The notes: generated from the letters alone by a model not told the origin. A DNA stretch of 64,000 nucleotides from Psychrobacter sp. APC 3426 (GCF_030408035.1 NZ_JASDCF010000013.1:27406-91405); one strand, 5' to 3'; shown: positions 45,268 through 54,189, counted from the stretch's first letter. Translations and numbers: made by a program.

Positions 45268-46593
45268 TTAGGCTTGATGTTGTTTTTTATTCTTAAAATC
45301 AGCATGAATAACATTATCAAACTTGCCAGCTTTGATATTGTCTAAATAGTTCGCCCAGTCGTTCATCATGCGCGTTCTATTGTCCGAAAACTCAAAACGG
45401 CTATATGCTTTGCCATATTTATTAAGCATTGCATGACCTAACTGCATTTCGGTTATCAGTTCATCATAACCTAGTCGTTCCATCAGCATGGTTTTTGCAC
45501 TGGCTCTAAAACCATGAGGTGTATGAATATCTTTATATCCCTTGCCGTTGTTCATAGCTGGGCTGTTCAGTAGCTTATTAACTTCTTGGGCATGATGATA
45601 TTGGACTTTTTTACGTCTGGAATTATAAAAAACATAATCATAATCGCCCGTTAATGGCTGCAGTTTCTCTAATACTGCTATAGTTTGCGGTGCTAATGGT
45701 ATCAATACACTATCTACCATATCGTCCCGTCCCTGCCCTTTCTGTGGCTCTAATATCCATTGCTTGGCGTTTAGGTCAATATCTGCCCATCTCATAGCAC
45801 AAATATCACCAATGCGAACAAACGTGAGTGATAGTAGCTGTAATATGCTTTTGTTATATAGCTGGCTTGTATCGTCTAACTGGTCAATATCTTTTAGCAG
45901 TTCGGCAAACTCTTTAGGCTGTGTTAATGATGGGCGGTGCTTTACTTTATGTTTAATTAGCGTTCCACCTAAGTCGCTTGCTGGATTGTACTCAATAATC
46001 ATATGAGCTTTAGCAATTTGTAGAATGCTCTTTAATATAGTTTTTACCGTTAAGCCTTTGTATGAGTGCTTTTTTTGTATGTCTTTAATAAACTTGATGA
46101 CAATACTAGGACTAATATCTGTAACTTTCATATGTCCTAAATTTTGCTGAATAACTTTGATAATGATTTTATTGCTCTTAATGGTCGACTGGGATAAGCT
46201 CTTGCTGCTTTGAATTTCCAGCCATTCATTAATAAAGTAGTTTAAGGTGTTTTGACGGTCTGCAATATCCTTTTGCTTTAAGCTATCTCTATGCTCTATA
46301 GGGTCTATATCTTTGGCTAGTAGCTGCATGTTATCGCTGTGATATTGACGGGCATCGGCAAGGCTTAACGCTGGATATTGCCCCAAAGTCATATAAGGAC
46401 GTTTGCCAGTAATAGGGTGTGTATAACGATGTCTAAAATCTGCAGTTGCGTCTTGGCTGTCTTTTTGTGGTCTAACACGTAACTCTAAACCTTTATATCC
46501 AGCTATAGAATAACTAATCGTTTTACCAGTCTTGATAGTGTCTTTGATTGCTTTCTTGATTTGGGTGTCGGTTGTTAGGTCTGCTTTAGCCAT
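45268..46593 (-). CDS. Tyrosine recombinase (integrase) of the island
   Basis: A 441-residue P4-type integrase. The N-terminal DUF4102-like domain has KGLELRVRPQKDS and the SAM-like core-binding domain follows (about 105-215). The catalytic residues are visible: Arg in FVRIGDICAMRW, His-x-x-Arg in HGFRASAKTML, His in QLGHA and the tyrosine nucleophile in NKYGKAYSRF, probably the Tyr before SRFE. An AGGTGA site lies 8 bases before the ATG. It is the gene closest to attR, with arm repeats between it and the core. No excisionase gene other than the AlpA-like one is seen. Confidence 0.93.
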   Translation of the reverse strand: MAKADLTTDTQIKKAIKDTIKTGKTISYSIAGYKGLELRVRPQKDSQDATADFRHRYTHPITGKRPYMTLGQYPALSLADARQYHSDNMQLLAKDIDPIEHRDSLKQKDIADRQNTLNYFINEWLEIQSSKSLSQSTIKSNKIIIKVIQQNLGHMKVTDISPSIVIKFIKDIQKKHSYKGLTVKTILKSILQIAKAHMIIEYNPASDLGGTLIKHKVKHRPSLTQPKEFAELLKDIDQLDDTSQLYNKSILQLLSLTFVRIGDICAMRWADIDLNAKQWILEPQKGQGRDDMVDSVLIPLAPQTIAVLEKLQPLTGDYDYVFYNSRRKKVQYHHAQEVNKLLNSPAMNNGKGYKDIHTPHGFRASAKTMLMERLGYDELITEMQLGHAMLNKYGKAYSRFEFSDNRTRMMNDWANYLDNIKAGKFDNVIHADFKNKKQHQA

Positions 46594-46611
46594 CGTCTTA
46601 TCACCTGTAGT

Positions 46612-46656
46612 TTGGTAGCCACCTTGGTAGCCACCTTGGTAGCCATTTTGTAGCCG
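46612..46656 (-). repeat. Right arm-type repeats for the integrase
   Basis: Three TTGGTAGCCA (46612, 46624, 46636) and one degenerate TTGTAGCCG (46648), spaced 12 bases, the same orientation as the left copies. They lie between the integrase start and the attR core. Confidence 0.75.
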
Positions 46657-46765
46657 TTTTCACATTCGTTCTAACGTTATCACAGATGACATATTAACAC
46701 CAAAGTCAATAAAAATAAAGGCTTTGAAGTTATCAGGAGATATCAGGCTTTATCAAAAAACACAC

Positions 46766-46786
46766 TTAAGTGACTGTCCCTTTTTT
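46766..46786 (+). other. attR core, 21-bp direct repeat
   Basis: Same 21 bases as 36440-36460. Only the 3' arm and loop of the terminator are present, so no hairpin forms here. The 399 bases 46594-46992 hold no gene; besides these sites nothing was recognised. Confidence 0.85.
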
Positions 46787-46992
46787 TGCCAAAAGCATTC
46801 AAAAAATAACTACTAACAAAATAATTAACTATCGAAGCTTGGTTCCGATTAGAATAACGCAAGGCAAGTGAGCACTCAAATTACTTCAAAACACTACTTA
46901 CTTTTTAGTTATAACTTCTATTGCATATCAAATAACAGTATCTAAAACCTAACAATAAAAACGATTAAAACAACCATGATAGAGGATGCGAC

Positions 46993-49443
46993 GTGCCAGA
47001 ATTAAAACGCATTTTACAGCAAGTTACTGCCTTAAGTGATGTGCCTGATCCTGCGGTACTCAAGCGCTTAATCGATGAGCTGCGAGTCAGCGATAAAGAG
47101 CCTGTCCTAGCCAATGAAAAAATTCAGGGGCTTATCGATGTCTTGCGCCAACATCCAGAGTATGGCGATGGGTTATCTAGCTTCGTCTTAAAACTCATCA
47201 TTCAATATCGTCAAATCGCGCTTTATACCGATACTGGTATCATGTCAGATCAAGGTTTCTTTAACAGCTTACGCCGATTAGTCGGTCATCGGTTTTTGCC
47301 GCTACTGCCGCAAGATGATTCAGTAGTCGAGCTAGTAGGTTATTTATTCAGTAAACGTTCTGATGAACGCTGGCTTGCCAATATCGAAAAAGAAAAGTGG
47401 GATGAGCTCGTTGACTTACTTAAAGTACAAGAAGCCCATCTAGACTTGGTCGCCACAGCCAAAAATAGTATTTTGAACGCCATCATCATATTGTCTTATC
47501 GCATCAGCGGTATTGGACTACATCCTGATTTGATGGAGGCTTATCCACAGATACTGAACTACTCCGCATCTTTTGTGGCTCAGAACCAAGAAGCGGTATT
47601 ATTCGTCAATCAATACAGGCAAGCTCATGAGCTTGATACCTTAACGGATATCACTCCAGAACATGCCGTTGACCCAGCGCCACTATTGGTCATGTTAGAA
47701 CAGTGTGAAGACATTGTCGCCACGGTACGTAAACGCATTTATAAGACGGGTATTTCAATCCGTTTGACTAATATGATGCTGCGTCTTGATCAAAGCTTGC
47801 AGCGGATGCGCATCTTAACGGAGCTTGTGACCGACGACTATCAGAAGCGCGATCGTGCCATTATCGAGTTAATACAAACACTTATTACCACTGCCAACCG
47901 CCGCTATAGCATTGGTTACCTGATTGATAATAATACCAAGCTGCTATCGCGCAAAGTCACTGAAAATGCGAGCCGTGTTGGCGAACATTACATCAGTACT
48001 GATAGATCTGGCTATCAAAAGATGTTTAAAAAAGCCTCTATCGGTGGCTTCATTATTGCCTTTATGGCAACCATTAAAATATTGGCATATCAGTTGGCAC
48101 TAGCGCCGATGGGTCGAGCTTTTGTCAATAGCATGATTTATGGGTTAGGCTTTGTATTTATTCACGTGGTACGCGGTACAGTAGCAACCAAGCAGCCCGC
48201 TATGACTGCCGCTGCAATTGCCTCCACCATATCGGATGGTTCTGGTAAAAAATCACGCCAATTGACCAAGTTATCAGAGTTGGTCGTTGATATCTTACGC
48301 ACACAGTTTATTGCCATTATGGGCAACGTGATGCTAGCAATACCAGTCGCTTTAATCATCTCTTTTGCGTGGCTGCAATATAATGGCGCGCCAATGATTG
48401 ATTCTGAAAAGGCGGGACACCTACTCCACGATCTCGATCCGTTTCACTCATTGGCATTACCGCATGCAGCAATCGCTGGTGTTTACCTGTTCTTATCTGG
48501 GCTTATTGCCGGCTACTATGACAACTTAGCAGTTTATAACAACGTAGGGGCACGTATACAGCGCCATAAACTGCTCATGTATATACTACCGAAATCATGG
48601 CTGCAACGTCTTGGTGGCTTTGTGGAAGCCAATTTGGGCGCCATTATGGGTAACTTCTTGTTTGGCGTATTCTTAGGTAGTACCGCCACGATAGGCTTTA
48701 TATTTGGTGTGCCAATTGATATTCGCCACATTGCGTTTGCATCAGCCAACTTAGCCCATGGACTGTTTAATATATCAGCCGATGACATAAGTTGGGGTGT
48801 GATTTTGGTGTCGGTGCTTGGCGTGGCGCTTATCGGTATCGTCAACTTAATGGTCAGCTTTTCTCTAGCATTGTTCGTCGCACTACGTTCTAAAGAGGTG
48901 CGTTTCTTTGAATGGGGTCGTCTCACCAAGTTGGTTTTTGGTCATATCATTAGCCACCCTTCAGACTTTTTCTGGCCACGTGACAAGCCCATGAAGTATG
49001 CACGCATCGATAGCCAAGGGCACATGATATTCGAAGATACATCGGCACAAAAAGGCGGCAAACCCTTACCCAATAATTATGTGGTACGTCGCTTATCTGA
49101 TGTGAGAATACTACCTGAGTCTAAGCAGCCAAATGCCCAAGGTTCAAAAACGAGCACTGATATATACTATGAGAACCAACCAGAGGGCGAACACATCCAA
49201 CCTCATGCACCGACTAAAAAAGTAGTCAACCTAGATGATGGCCTGAGAGATGAAGAGCTGAATAGTGTGCCTTATACTGATGATATCCAGTATGATAAAA
49301 CAACCAAGACGCTCAGCAACCACCTTGATGATAACCATTCAGCTAGCAAGGAAACGAGTCATTCAGACCCAGATAGCAAAGCTGCAGGTGATGCCAAAAC
49401 ACCGCTGCCAAAACCCAAAAAACCACCAAAGCTGCCGAGTTAA
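46993..49443 (+). CDS. SpecificRecomb-family multi-pass membrane protein
   Basis: An 816-residue protein that resembles the family annotated as site-specific recombinase (SpecificRecomb, PF10136; known in Neisseria and Psychrobacter relatives). The N-terminal 340 residues are soluble and helical, including RISGIGLHPDLMEAYPQI. Five or so membrane helices follow (about 345-660, e.g. GLGFVFIHVVRGTVATKQPA, FLFGVFLGSTATIGFIFGVP). The last 130 residues are charged and disordered. No recombinase catalytic signature is visible, so the family name may mislead. The start is GTG with GAGG upstream. It follows the island and is not part of it. Confidence 0.65.
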   Translation: MPELKRILQQVTALSDVPDPAVLKRLIDELRVSDKEPVLANEKIQGLIDVLRQHPEYGDGLSSFVLKLIIQYRQIALYTDTGIMSDQGFFNSLRRLVGHRFLPLLPQDDSVVELVGYLFSKRSDERWLANIEKEKWDELVDLLKVQEAHLDLVATAKNSILNAIIILSYRISGIGLHPDLMEAYPQILNYSASFVAQNQEAVLFVNQYRQAHELDTLTDITPEHAVDPAPLLVMLEQCEDIVATVRKRIYKTGISIRLTNMMLRLDQSLQRMRILTELVTDDYQKRDRAIIELIQTLITTANRRYSIGYLIDNNTKLLSRKVTENASRVGEHYISTDRSGYQKMFKKASIGGFIIAFMATIKILAYQLALAPMGRAFVNSMIYGLGFVFIHVVRGTVATKQPAMTAAAIASTISDGSGKKSRQLTKLSELVVDILRTQFIAIMGNVMLAIPVALIISFAWLQYNGAPMIDSEKAGHLLHDLDPFHSLALPHAAIAGVYLFLSGLIAGYYDNLAVYNNVGARIQRHKLLMYILPKSWLQRLGGFVEANLGAIMGNFLFGVFLGSTATIGFIFGVPIDIRHIAFASANLAHGLFNISADDISWGVILVSVLGVALIGIVNLMVSFSLALFVALRSKEVRFFEWGRLTKLVFGHIISHPSDFFWPRDKPMKYARIDSQGHMIFEDTSAQKGGKPLPNNYVVRRLSDVRILPESKQPNAQGSKTSTDIYYENQPEGEHIQPHAPTKKVVNLDDGLRDEELNSVPYTDDIQYDKTTKTLSNHLDDNHSASKETSHSDPDSKAAGDAKTPLPKPKKPPKLPS

Positions 49444-49463
49444 TACGGCCGTTTTGGTGGTTT
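49420..49463 (+). terminator. Terminator overlapping the end of the SpecificRecomb gene
   Basis: AAACCACCAAA pairs with TTTTGGTGGTTT, with a second inner stem GCCG-CGGC. The stop codon lies in the loop. Confidence 0.75.
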
Positions 49464-49812
49464 AATCGTTAGAGACTTATAGAGATTAAAAATTACTTAC
49501 CATAACATCAATCATGGTAGTAATCATGGTTCCCTAGTGAGGACTTGAATCTTCGGCTGTGTGCTAATGACACCAATAGTTTGGATTATTGAGATAGTAG
49601 TGATGTACTTCACAGTATACATAACGTTAATATTTTAAGGTTAAAGAGAGTTACTTTTGATTTGATATTCATCATATCCATTTTTGTCACCAAACGTCAG
49701 CCCCCAACAGAGACTAACCAAAATAAAAACGTCAGATCCAGTGTTCATGACCTAACGTTTAAAGTGGGCGAAGAGATGACGCTGGTTGATAATGTGGTTG
49801 TGGAATAAGTGT
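49464..49812. other. Non-coding stretch
   Basis: No gene, repeat or structured RNA was recognised. Confidence 0.5.
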
Positions 49813-50037
49813 TTAGTTCATTTGAGTACCTGTCACGCTTGTTTTTACCTGCATGATGAGTGATAAGCAATAAAGGATTACTGCTAAGGCTAAAAAAATA
49901 AAAGCCAGAGGTAAAAACAAGCTTTCTTGAAGCACGCCATCAGAAGCAATGCCACCATAAAATAAGCTTTCCATCAGCCCAGACATTCCAGCGAGGGCCA
50001 GCATAATTGAGCCACTAATAAATAATTTAGATGTCAT
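49813..50037 (-). CDS. Small two-helix membrane protein, unknown
   Basis: A 74-residue protein with two hydrophobic segments (about residues 6-28 and 41-62, FLPLAFIFLALAVILYCLSL). A GGAGC site lies 6 bases before the ATG. It sits 130 bases from the right end of the TnpB element, in the same orientation. No family recognised. Confidence 0.6.
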   Translation of the reverse strand: MTSKLFISGSIMLALAGMSGLMESLFYGGIASDGVLQESLFLPLAFIFLALAVILYCLSLIMQVKTSVTGTQMN

Positions 50038-50084
50038 GAAAGCTCCATAGGCTGATATTTAAGAGTAATAAGTCATTATGAACT

Positions 50085-50250
50085 ACCGACCACCTAAAGA
50101 GGTGGCGGTTTCTTAGGTAATACCCATACTTGATACGATGTTTTGTATCAGCGGTTAGGCAAATGGACTAAGCTAACCCCGTCGCACCGACGGTTTTGAG
50201 TGTTGCCAACTTCAATCCTTCGTTTAGGATGTTGATACTGGCGTTGATGT
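50085..50250 (-). ncRNA. Candidate omega-RNA (guide scaffold) and right end of the TnpB element
   Basis: Downstream of tnpB on the minus strand a structured region ends with a hairpin (CCACCTCTTTAGGTGG, near 50091-50106). In IS200/IS605 elements the TnpB guide RNA is made from this region and its guide is the flanking DNA just past the right end. The limits are estimates. Confidence 0.35.
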
Positions 50251-51319
50251 CTCTATCATTGTCCTGCAAGCAACTTGGGCAATTCCATGATCTCACCTGT
50301 AATGGTAGCTCAGCCTTAGTCAGCACATGAGCGCACCCTGAGCAGGTTTTAGAAGATGGATACCATCGGTCTATTTTAACAAGCGTTTTGCCGTACCATT
50401 CAGCCTTGTAGTTCAGCATGGCGGCAAAGGTTGACCATGAGCTGTCTGATATGGCTTTAGCAAGCTTTTTGTTCTTAACCATACCTTTGACGTTCAAGTC
50501 CTCAACAGCAATCACATCGTGGTTTTTGATGAGATTGAATGAGAGTTTGTGTAGAAAGTCTTTTCGGATATTGGTTATTTTTTCATATACCTTAGCGACT
50601 TTAACTTTTTGCTTTTGATAGTTGCGGCTGTCAGACAGTTTGCGTTGATCGGCTTTGGCCACTGCTCTACGCTTGGCCAGTATTTTCTGTTCTCGCGCAA
50701 GCTTATCTTGTAGCCTCGATAGAAACTTAGGATTGGCAACTTTTGTACCGTCTGATAAGACGATGAAGTCTGTTAAGCCTAAATCAATGCCGATGTTTGA
50801 GTAGGTTTTTGGTAATGGCTCTACAATAGTCTCAACCAGTAAACTGACAAAATACTTACCTGTAGGCTCTTTACTGACCGTGGCGCTCTTAATCAAACCT
50901 TTTATCTTGGCTGGAAACTTGGCTTTGATATGACCAATCTTAGGCAGTTTGACAGTATCATCAGTTATCGCTACTGTGCCCTTTTGGTTATTGGTGGTGT
51001 AGCTGTCACGCTGACCTTTTTTCTTGAATTTTGGGAAGCCTGTGCCGTTCTTAAAGAAGGCGCTATAAGCGGCTCTTAGGTTCTGCTGCACATTCGCCAG
51101 TGCTAGGCTATCGACTTCTTTGAGCCACTCAAACTCTTTCTTATATTGAGCAGGAGTATTTTTAAGCTCGGTCTTATGCTCGTTGTAATGATCAATCTTG
51201 TCACTAAGCATCCTATTCCAGATAAAGCATGTACAGCCGAATGATTTGGCAAAGAATACTTGCTGTTCTTCATTGGGGTATAATCTTACTTTATGGGCTT
51301 TTAGGATTTGTTTTGGCAT
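50168..51319 (-). CDS. tnpB: TnpB (IS605 OrfB family RNA-guided nuclease), no TnpA
   Basis: A 383-residue protein with the full TnpB layout: N-terminal HTH (KAHKVRLYPNEEQQVFFAKS), RuvC-like motifs with Asp in IGIDLGLTDF and Glu in AVEDLNVKG, a four-cysteine zinc ribbon (CSGCAHVL and CPSC) and the final Asp in NDRDINASINILNEG. All catalytic acids are present, so it may be active. The ATG at 51319 (MPKQILK) is preferred to 51340. No tnpA is nearby. Hairpins near both ends (51362-51376 and 50091-50106) look like the element's left and right ends. Confidence 0.9.
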   Translation of the reverse strand: MPKQILKAHKVRLYPNEEQQVFFAKSFGCTCFIWNRMLSDKIDHYNEHKTELKNTPAQYKKEFEWLKEVDSLALANVQQNLRAAYSAFFKNGTGFPKFKKKGQRDSYTTNNQKGTVAITDDTVKLPKIGHIKAKFPAKIKGLIKSATVSKEPTGKYFVSLLVETIVEPLPKTYSNIGIDLGLTDFIVLSDGTKVANPKFLSRLQDKLAREQKILAKRRAVAKADQRKLSDSRNYQKQKVKVAKVYEKITNIRKDFLHKLSFNLIKNHDVIAVEDLNVKGMVKNKKLAKAISDSSWSTFAAMLNYKAEWYGKTLVKIDRWYPSSKTCSGCAHVLTKAELPLQVRSWNCPSCLQDNDRDINASINILNEGLKLATLKTVGATGLA

Positions 51320-51361
51320 GAAGCTATTGTACCATATCAAAAGTCTGACGCATTCATCCCT

Positions 51362-51376
51362 CTACTTTAGAGGTAG
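51362..51376 (-). repeat. Left-end hairpin of the TnpB element
   Basis: CCTCTA-AAG-TAGAGG forms a perfect short hairpin about 45 bases upstream of tnpB, like the subterminal hairpins of IS200/IS605 ends. The stretch to 51590 holds no gene. Confidence 0.5.
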
Positions 51377-51590
51377 GGGAATTCTGCGCTGAAAATGTTA
51401 AAATTAGAAGCATTCATCAAGTCATGAGTGCCTAGGCCTATATCGTATATGAAATAATACGCGTATTGGGCGCTCTCCTATTTTTTCATAAACTATTCAT
51501 ACTCGGTCTTTAAAAATATCAATATTCGTTAAAATGTATTTAGCAGTCGTTGACTATAAAAATTTGTGCGATCAAGCTGTAGACCCAAAC

Positions 51591-52484
51591 TCAAATCGCT
51601 ATCATGTGCTCTACCAAAAAATCTAAAAAAACGCGTGTTTTTGGTGAGATCATATCTCGCTTTAAATAAATAGCGTAAGTAGCACTAAGCTCTTCATAGG
51701 GACTAAAAATATGATCTGGCATGACTTGAACTAATGACCTGTTCGCCAATTCATCTTTAACAGCCCACAGTGGTATTAGCGTCAGACCTGTATGATTCAA
51801 TACCAGCTGCTTCTGACCATTCACTGAGTTCACTGAAACCTGACTATTAATAATCAACTTTTTACGATCTTCTGCTATCAAAAACCACTCTTTCCAACCG
51901 TTATAACCATATCGGATACATTGGTGATCAGCTAGATCATCAATCCTACGAGGCGTGCCATTATTTTTTAAATATTGGGGGCTTGCACACAGTAGAAAAT
52001 CATTAAATACCAAGCGTCGGGCAATCATGGTCGAATCAGATAAGCGTCCACTTCGAATAGCCACGTCAATATTTTCTTCTATAAGATCTACAACCCGCTC
52101 TGTTAACTCAATTTTTATATCAATATCTGGATATAACGACATAAATTTCGGTATTAACGGTAATACCATGCTTTCACCAAAACCGACTGTCATGCTGATT
52201 TTAAGCTTACCCTGTGGCGTTATTTGTAAATCATTAACGGCTCTTTTGGCATTATCAAACTCTGACACAATTCGCTGAGAGTATTCGTAATATTTGTGCC
52301 CCGCTTCAGTCAAACTAGTGTTTCTGGTCGTTTTATTGAGTAGACGTACGCCCAGCTCCTTTTCAAGCACTGCTAACTGCCGTGAAATGGAAGACGGCTG
52401 TACATCAAAGATGCGGCTGGCCTCTGAAATGCTACCGGTTTCGACAACACTATTGAAGTATGCCAATCGATTTATTGAGCTCAT
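51591..52484 (-). CDS. LysR-type transcriptional regulator
   Basis: A 297-residue regulator. Helix-turn-helix at about 15-60 (SISEASRIFDVQPSSISRQL and LEKELGVRLLNKTTR), then a substrate-binding domain. The open frame runs 83 codons further upstream, but the ATG at 52484 follows an AAAGGAG site by 6 bases and gives the family start (MSSINRLAYFNSVV). The upstream part belongs to decayed IS3 DNA. No divergent target gene remains, since the decayed IS occupies the other side; the target is unknown. Confidence 0.9.
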   Translation of the reverse strand: MSSINRLAYFNSVVETGSISEASRIFDVQPSSISRQLAVLEKELGVRLLNKTTRNTSLTEAGHKYYEYSQRIVSEFDNAKRAVNDLQITPQGKLKISMTVGFGESMVLPLIPKFMSLYPDIDIKIELTERVVDLIEENIDVAIRSGRLSDSTMIARRLVFNDFLLCASPQYLKNNGTPRRIDDLADHQCIRYGYNGWKEWFLIAEDRKKLIINSQVSVNSVNGQKQLVLNHTGLTLIPLWAVKDELANRSLVQVMPDHIFSPYEELSATYAIYLKRDMISPKTRVFLDFLVEHMIAI

Positions 52485-52659
52485 CGCCACTCCTTTATTA
52501 AGTTGATAGGTATTCCATTTAACTGTAACCATGGCTTGCTCAAAAAGCAAAAGCAATTTGTTTACTGGATAATGGTTTGCTGGATTAGCAACATCTAAAC
52601 TGATTCTCCTGAAACAAACAATAAGACATTCACACCAGTAAAGGGTAATAACATGAAAG

Positions 52660-53260
52660 TGAACCGCCTCAGGTTTTTCGGAGAAACGGCGTTCTGAGAG
52701 AGTATGAAAAAATAGGGACGGTTCAGACCTCACTTATATCAAGACTTTCCGGGGCTGGGTATATACCGCTTTTATTATTGACGTGTTTGCCCGCGCTATT
52801 GTGGACTGGAAAGTCTCTAATCGCATGAATACCGATATGGTAATGCCGGCATTGAACCGCTAAATAGCAAATATAAATAATCCCAAAAGATGTGATTCAT
52901 CATAGTGATCGCGGCGTTCAGTACTTATCCATTCCCTATACGGATAAGATGGCTGATTCTGGCGTCATTGCATCTGTTGGTACGACGGGTGATTCATATG
53001 ATAATGCGTTGGCTGAAACAGTTAATGGGCTGTATAAAACGGAGGTGATGGATTATTTAAAACAGCAGTGGCAAGGCGTGAGCGATGTTGAATTAGCAAC
53101 TCTTGAATGGGTCGATTGGTTTAACAAAACTCGCATTCATAGTACGATTGGTTATGTGTCGCCTTTTGAGTTTGAGAGATGATACTATGATAGTCTTAGT
53201 GAGTCAGACAAAGTTGCCTGACTCAAGCAATCCACTCTCCGATATAGTCGGGGCGGTTCA
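52660..53260 (+). mobile_element. Decayed IS3-family element
   Basis: Starts with TGAACCGCCTCAGG and ends with CGGGGCGGTTCA, the usual IS3-family terminal words. Between them is only the 3' half of the orfB transposase (52735-53182), close in sequence to the intact copy at 62568-63876 but with stops and gaps; orfA is missing. Another ACGGTTCAG word at 52715 suggests two elements were joined. It forms the left border of the accessory block. Confidence 0.75.
52735..53182 (+). pseudogene. IS3-family transposase OrfB fragment
   Basis: Reads GWVYTAFIIDVFARAIVDWK, then a stop (TAA near 52861) and a frame change, then IHHSDRGVQYLSIPYTDK and NALAETVNGLYKTEVMDYLK. The second Asp and the Glu of the DDE triad are present, but the N-terminal half with the first Asp context is lost or disrupted. 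It cannot make an active transposase. Confidence 0.85.
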
Positions 53261-53416
53261 TTCGTTTATTTACCCTGTTTTGGATATTGACCCATGTAAA
53301 TGATGAGATTAAGCCACCAAATAAAGTAGCCCAACTTGAATAAAAAGCCTCTGACAAACCTCACAGGGTTGAAGTGCTGCCTTTCATTCAAAATTTCAGG
53401 CAGCACCCTCATACAT

Positions 53417-53731
53417 TTAAGCGTCGGTATGAGCTGGTAGTTTACTAGCCAAAACATCTACTTTTTCAATAGACGGTGGCTCTGAAAATAGCTCATCGGC
53501 CTGATCCATCAAAGCAGCTGCAACCTTGCCAGATAAATGTGCTTGGCGACCCGCCTCATCAGGAAATGCATCAAAAATACCAAATGTTGTAGGTCCAAGA
53601 CGTAGGCCAAACCACGCAACTGTCGCAGGTTCTTCCATTACAATAGGTAAACCGCCTTTAAGGAAAGCTTCCACTTCGTCTTCTTTACCCGGTTTAGCTT
53701 CAAGACGGACATATAAAGCTGTTTTAAGCAT
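53417..53731 (-). CDS. Antibiotic-biosynthesis-monooxygenase (ABM) domain protein
   Basis: A 104-residue cofactor-free dimeric alpha-beta barrel protein, as in YgiN-type quinol monooxygenases. Features: ALYVRLEAKPGKEDEVEAFL at the start and FGIFDAFPDEAGRQAHLSGK in the middle. The ATG at 53731 follows GGAG by 8 bases and gives the family start; the longer frame from 53845 is rejected. A hairpin without T-run follows its end (53373-53407). Probable substrate: a quinol or similar small aromatic. A second ABM protein lies at 62082. Confidence 0.75.
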   Translation of the reverse strand: MLKTALYVRLEAKPGKEDEVEAFLKGGLPIVMEEPATVAWFGLRLGPTTFGIFDAFPDEAGRQAHLSGKVAAALMDQADELFSEPPSIEKVDVLASKLPAHTDA

Positions 53732-53872
53732 GACTAAAACTCCACAATTGATTAGAATGAAAACTGATTCTGACATTGTTAATGTATGCATGTCAGAAAG
53801 TTTTGTTGTATAAAAGTTAAAAAAAATTTCCCATAGCTGAGCCAAAATCTGGGTTTTTATTTCGACATAATG

Positions 53873-53999
53873 CTATTGTTGCAGAATTGCACCATATTCC
53901 ACATTGTCTTCTAACGCTTTTTCAATCGCTTACGTCTGGCCTTTGATCTTTCTGACGCGTAGAAGAATCTTTTTTTTGTCTTCAACCTGATTAGGCATC
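53873..53999 (-). pseudogene. frmR/csoR-family repressor fragment
   Basis: Starts with an AAGGAGG site and ATG, then PNQVEDKKKILLRVRKIKG as in FrmR/RcnR repressors. At about codon 20 a one-base insertion (GGG for GG) shifts the frame; the shifted frame has a stop (TAA), then AIEKALEDNVEYGAILQQ and a second stop. The cysteine expected in the ECxAIL-type motif is tyrosine here. The remaining half is missing. FrmR represses formaldehyde-detoxification genes, so a frm cluster may once have been here. Confidence 0.7.
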
Positions 54000-54189
54000 A
54001 GACCTCCTTATTTGCTAGCATTAATATAGTGCCCCATAGTATAAAAAAAGCAATATTTTTTATAAACCTTAAAAATTTAGGTAGTGTTTCAAAAAGTATG
54101 CTGAGATTAAATGAAGTCACTATTGGCTCTGCAACTGGATGCCATAATTAACTTTCCGAATCTTTACAATAACTTATAAAATTAAACTT
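54000..54189. other. Non-coding DNA before the tnpB remnant
   Basis: No gene seen. Part of 54000-54938, which holds only remnants and a MITE (listed separately). Confidence 0.4.

Larger units (their letters stand above)
36440..46786. mobile_element. 10.3-kb integrative element inserted in a terminator, satellite-like
   Basis: The ends are 21-bp perfect direct repeats. One end carries a tyrosine integrase gene and both ends carry TTGGTAGCC arm repeats. Contents, reading from the integrase: coiled-coil protein, Q-like antiterminator, AlpA-like regulator, eight tightly packed genes ending in a DUF3987 replication protein, an iteron-like non-coding region, a lipoprotein and a small unknown. All genes are on the minus strand. 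No capsid, portal, terminase, tail, conjugation or relaxase gene is visible. This composition fits a phage satellite (PICI or P4-like) or a replicating integrative element better than a prophage remnant. Known satellites mostly use tRNA or coding-gene sites. Confidence 0.8.

Noticed and set aside
36440..46786. Prophage
   Set aside because: No terminase, portal, capsid, tail or lysis gene can be seen; only integration, regulation and replication genes.
46993..49443. Recombinase of the island
   Set aside because: It lies outside attR, has several membrane helices, and shows no recombinase catalytic residues.
52485..52733. N-terminal extension of the LysR protein at 51591-52484
   Set aside because: A good ribosome site precedes the internal ATG, and the extra part falls in decayed IS3 DNA.
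53373..53407. Integron attC-like site after the first ABM gene
   Set aside because: It is a simple hairpin without the attC core words, and no integrase or cassette layout is seen.
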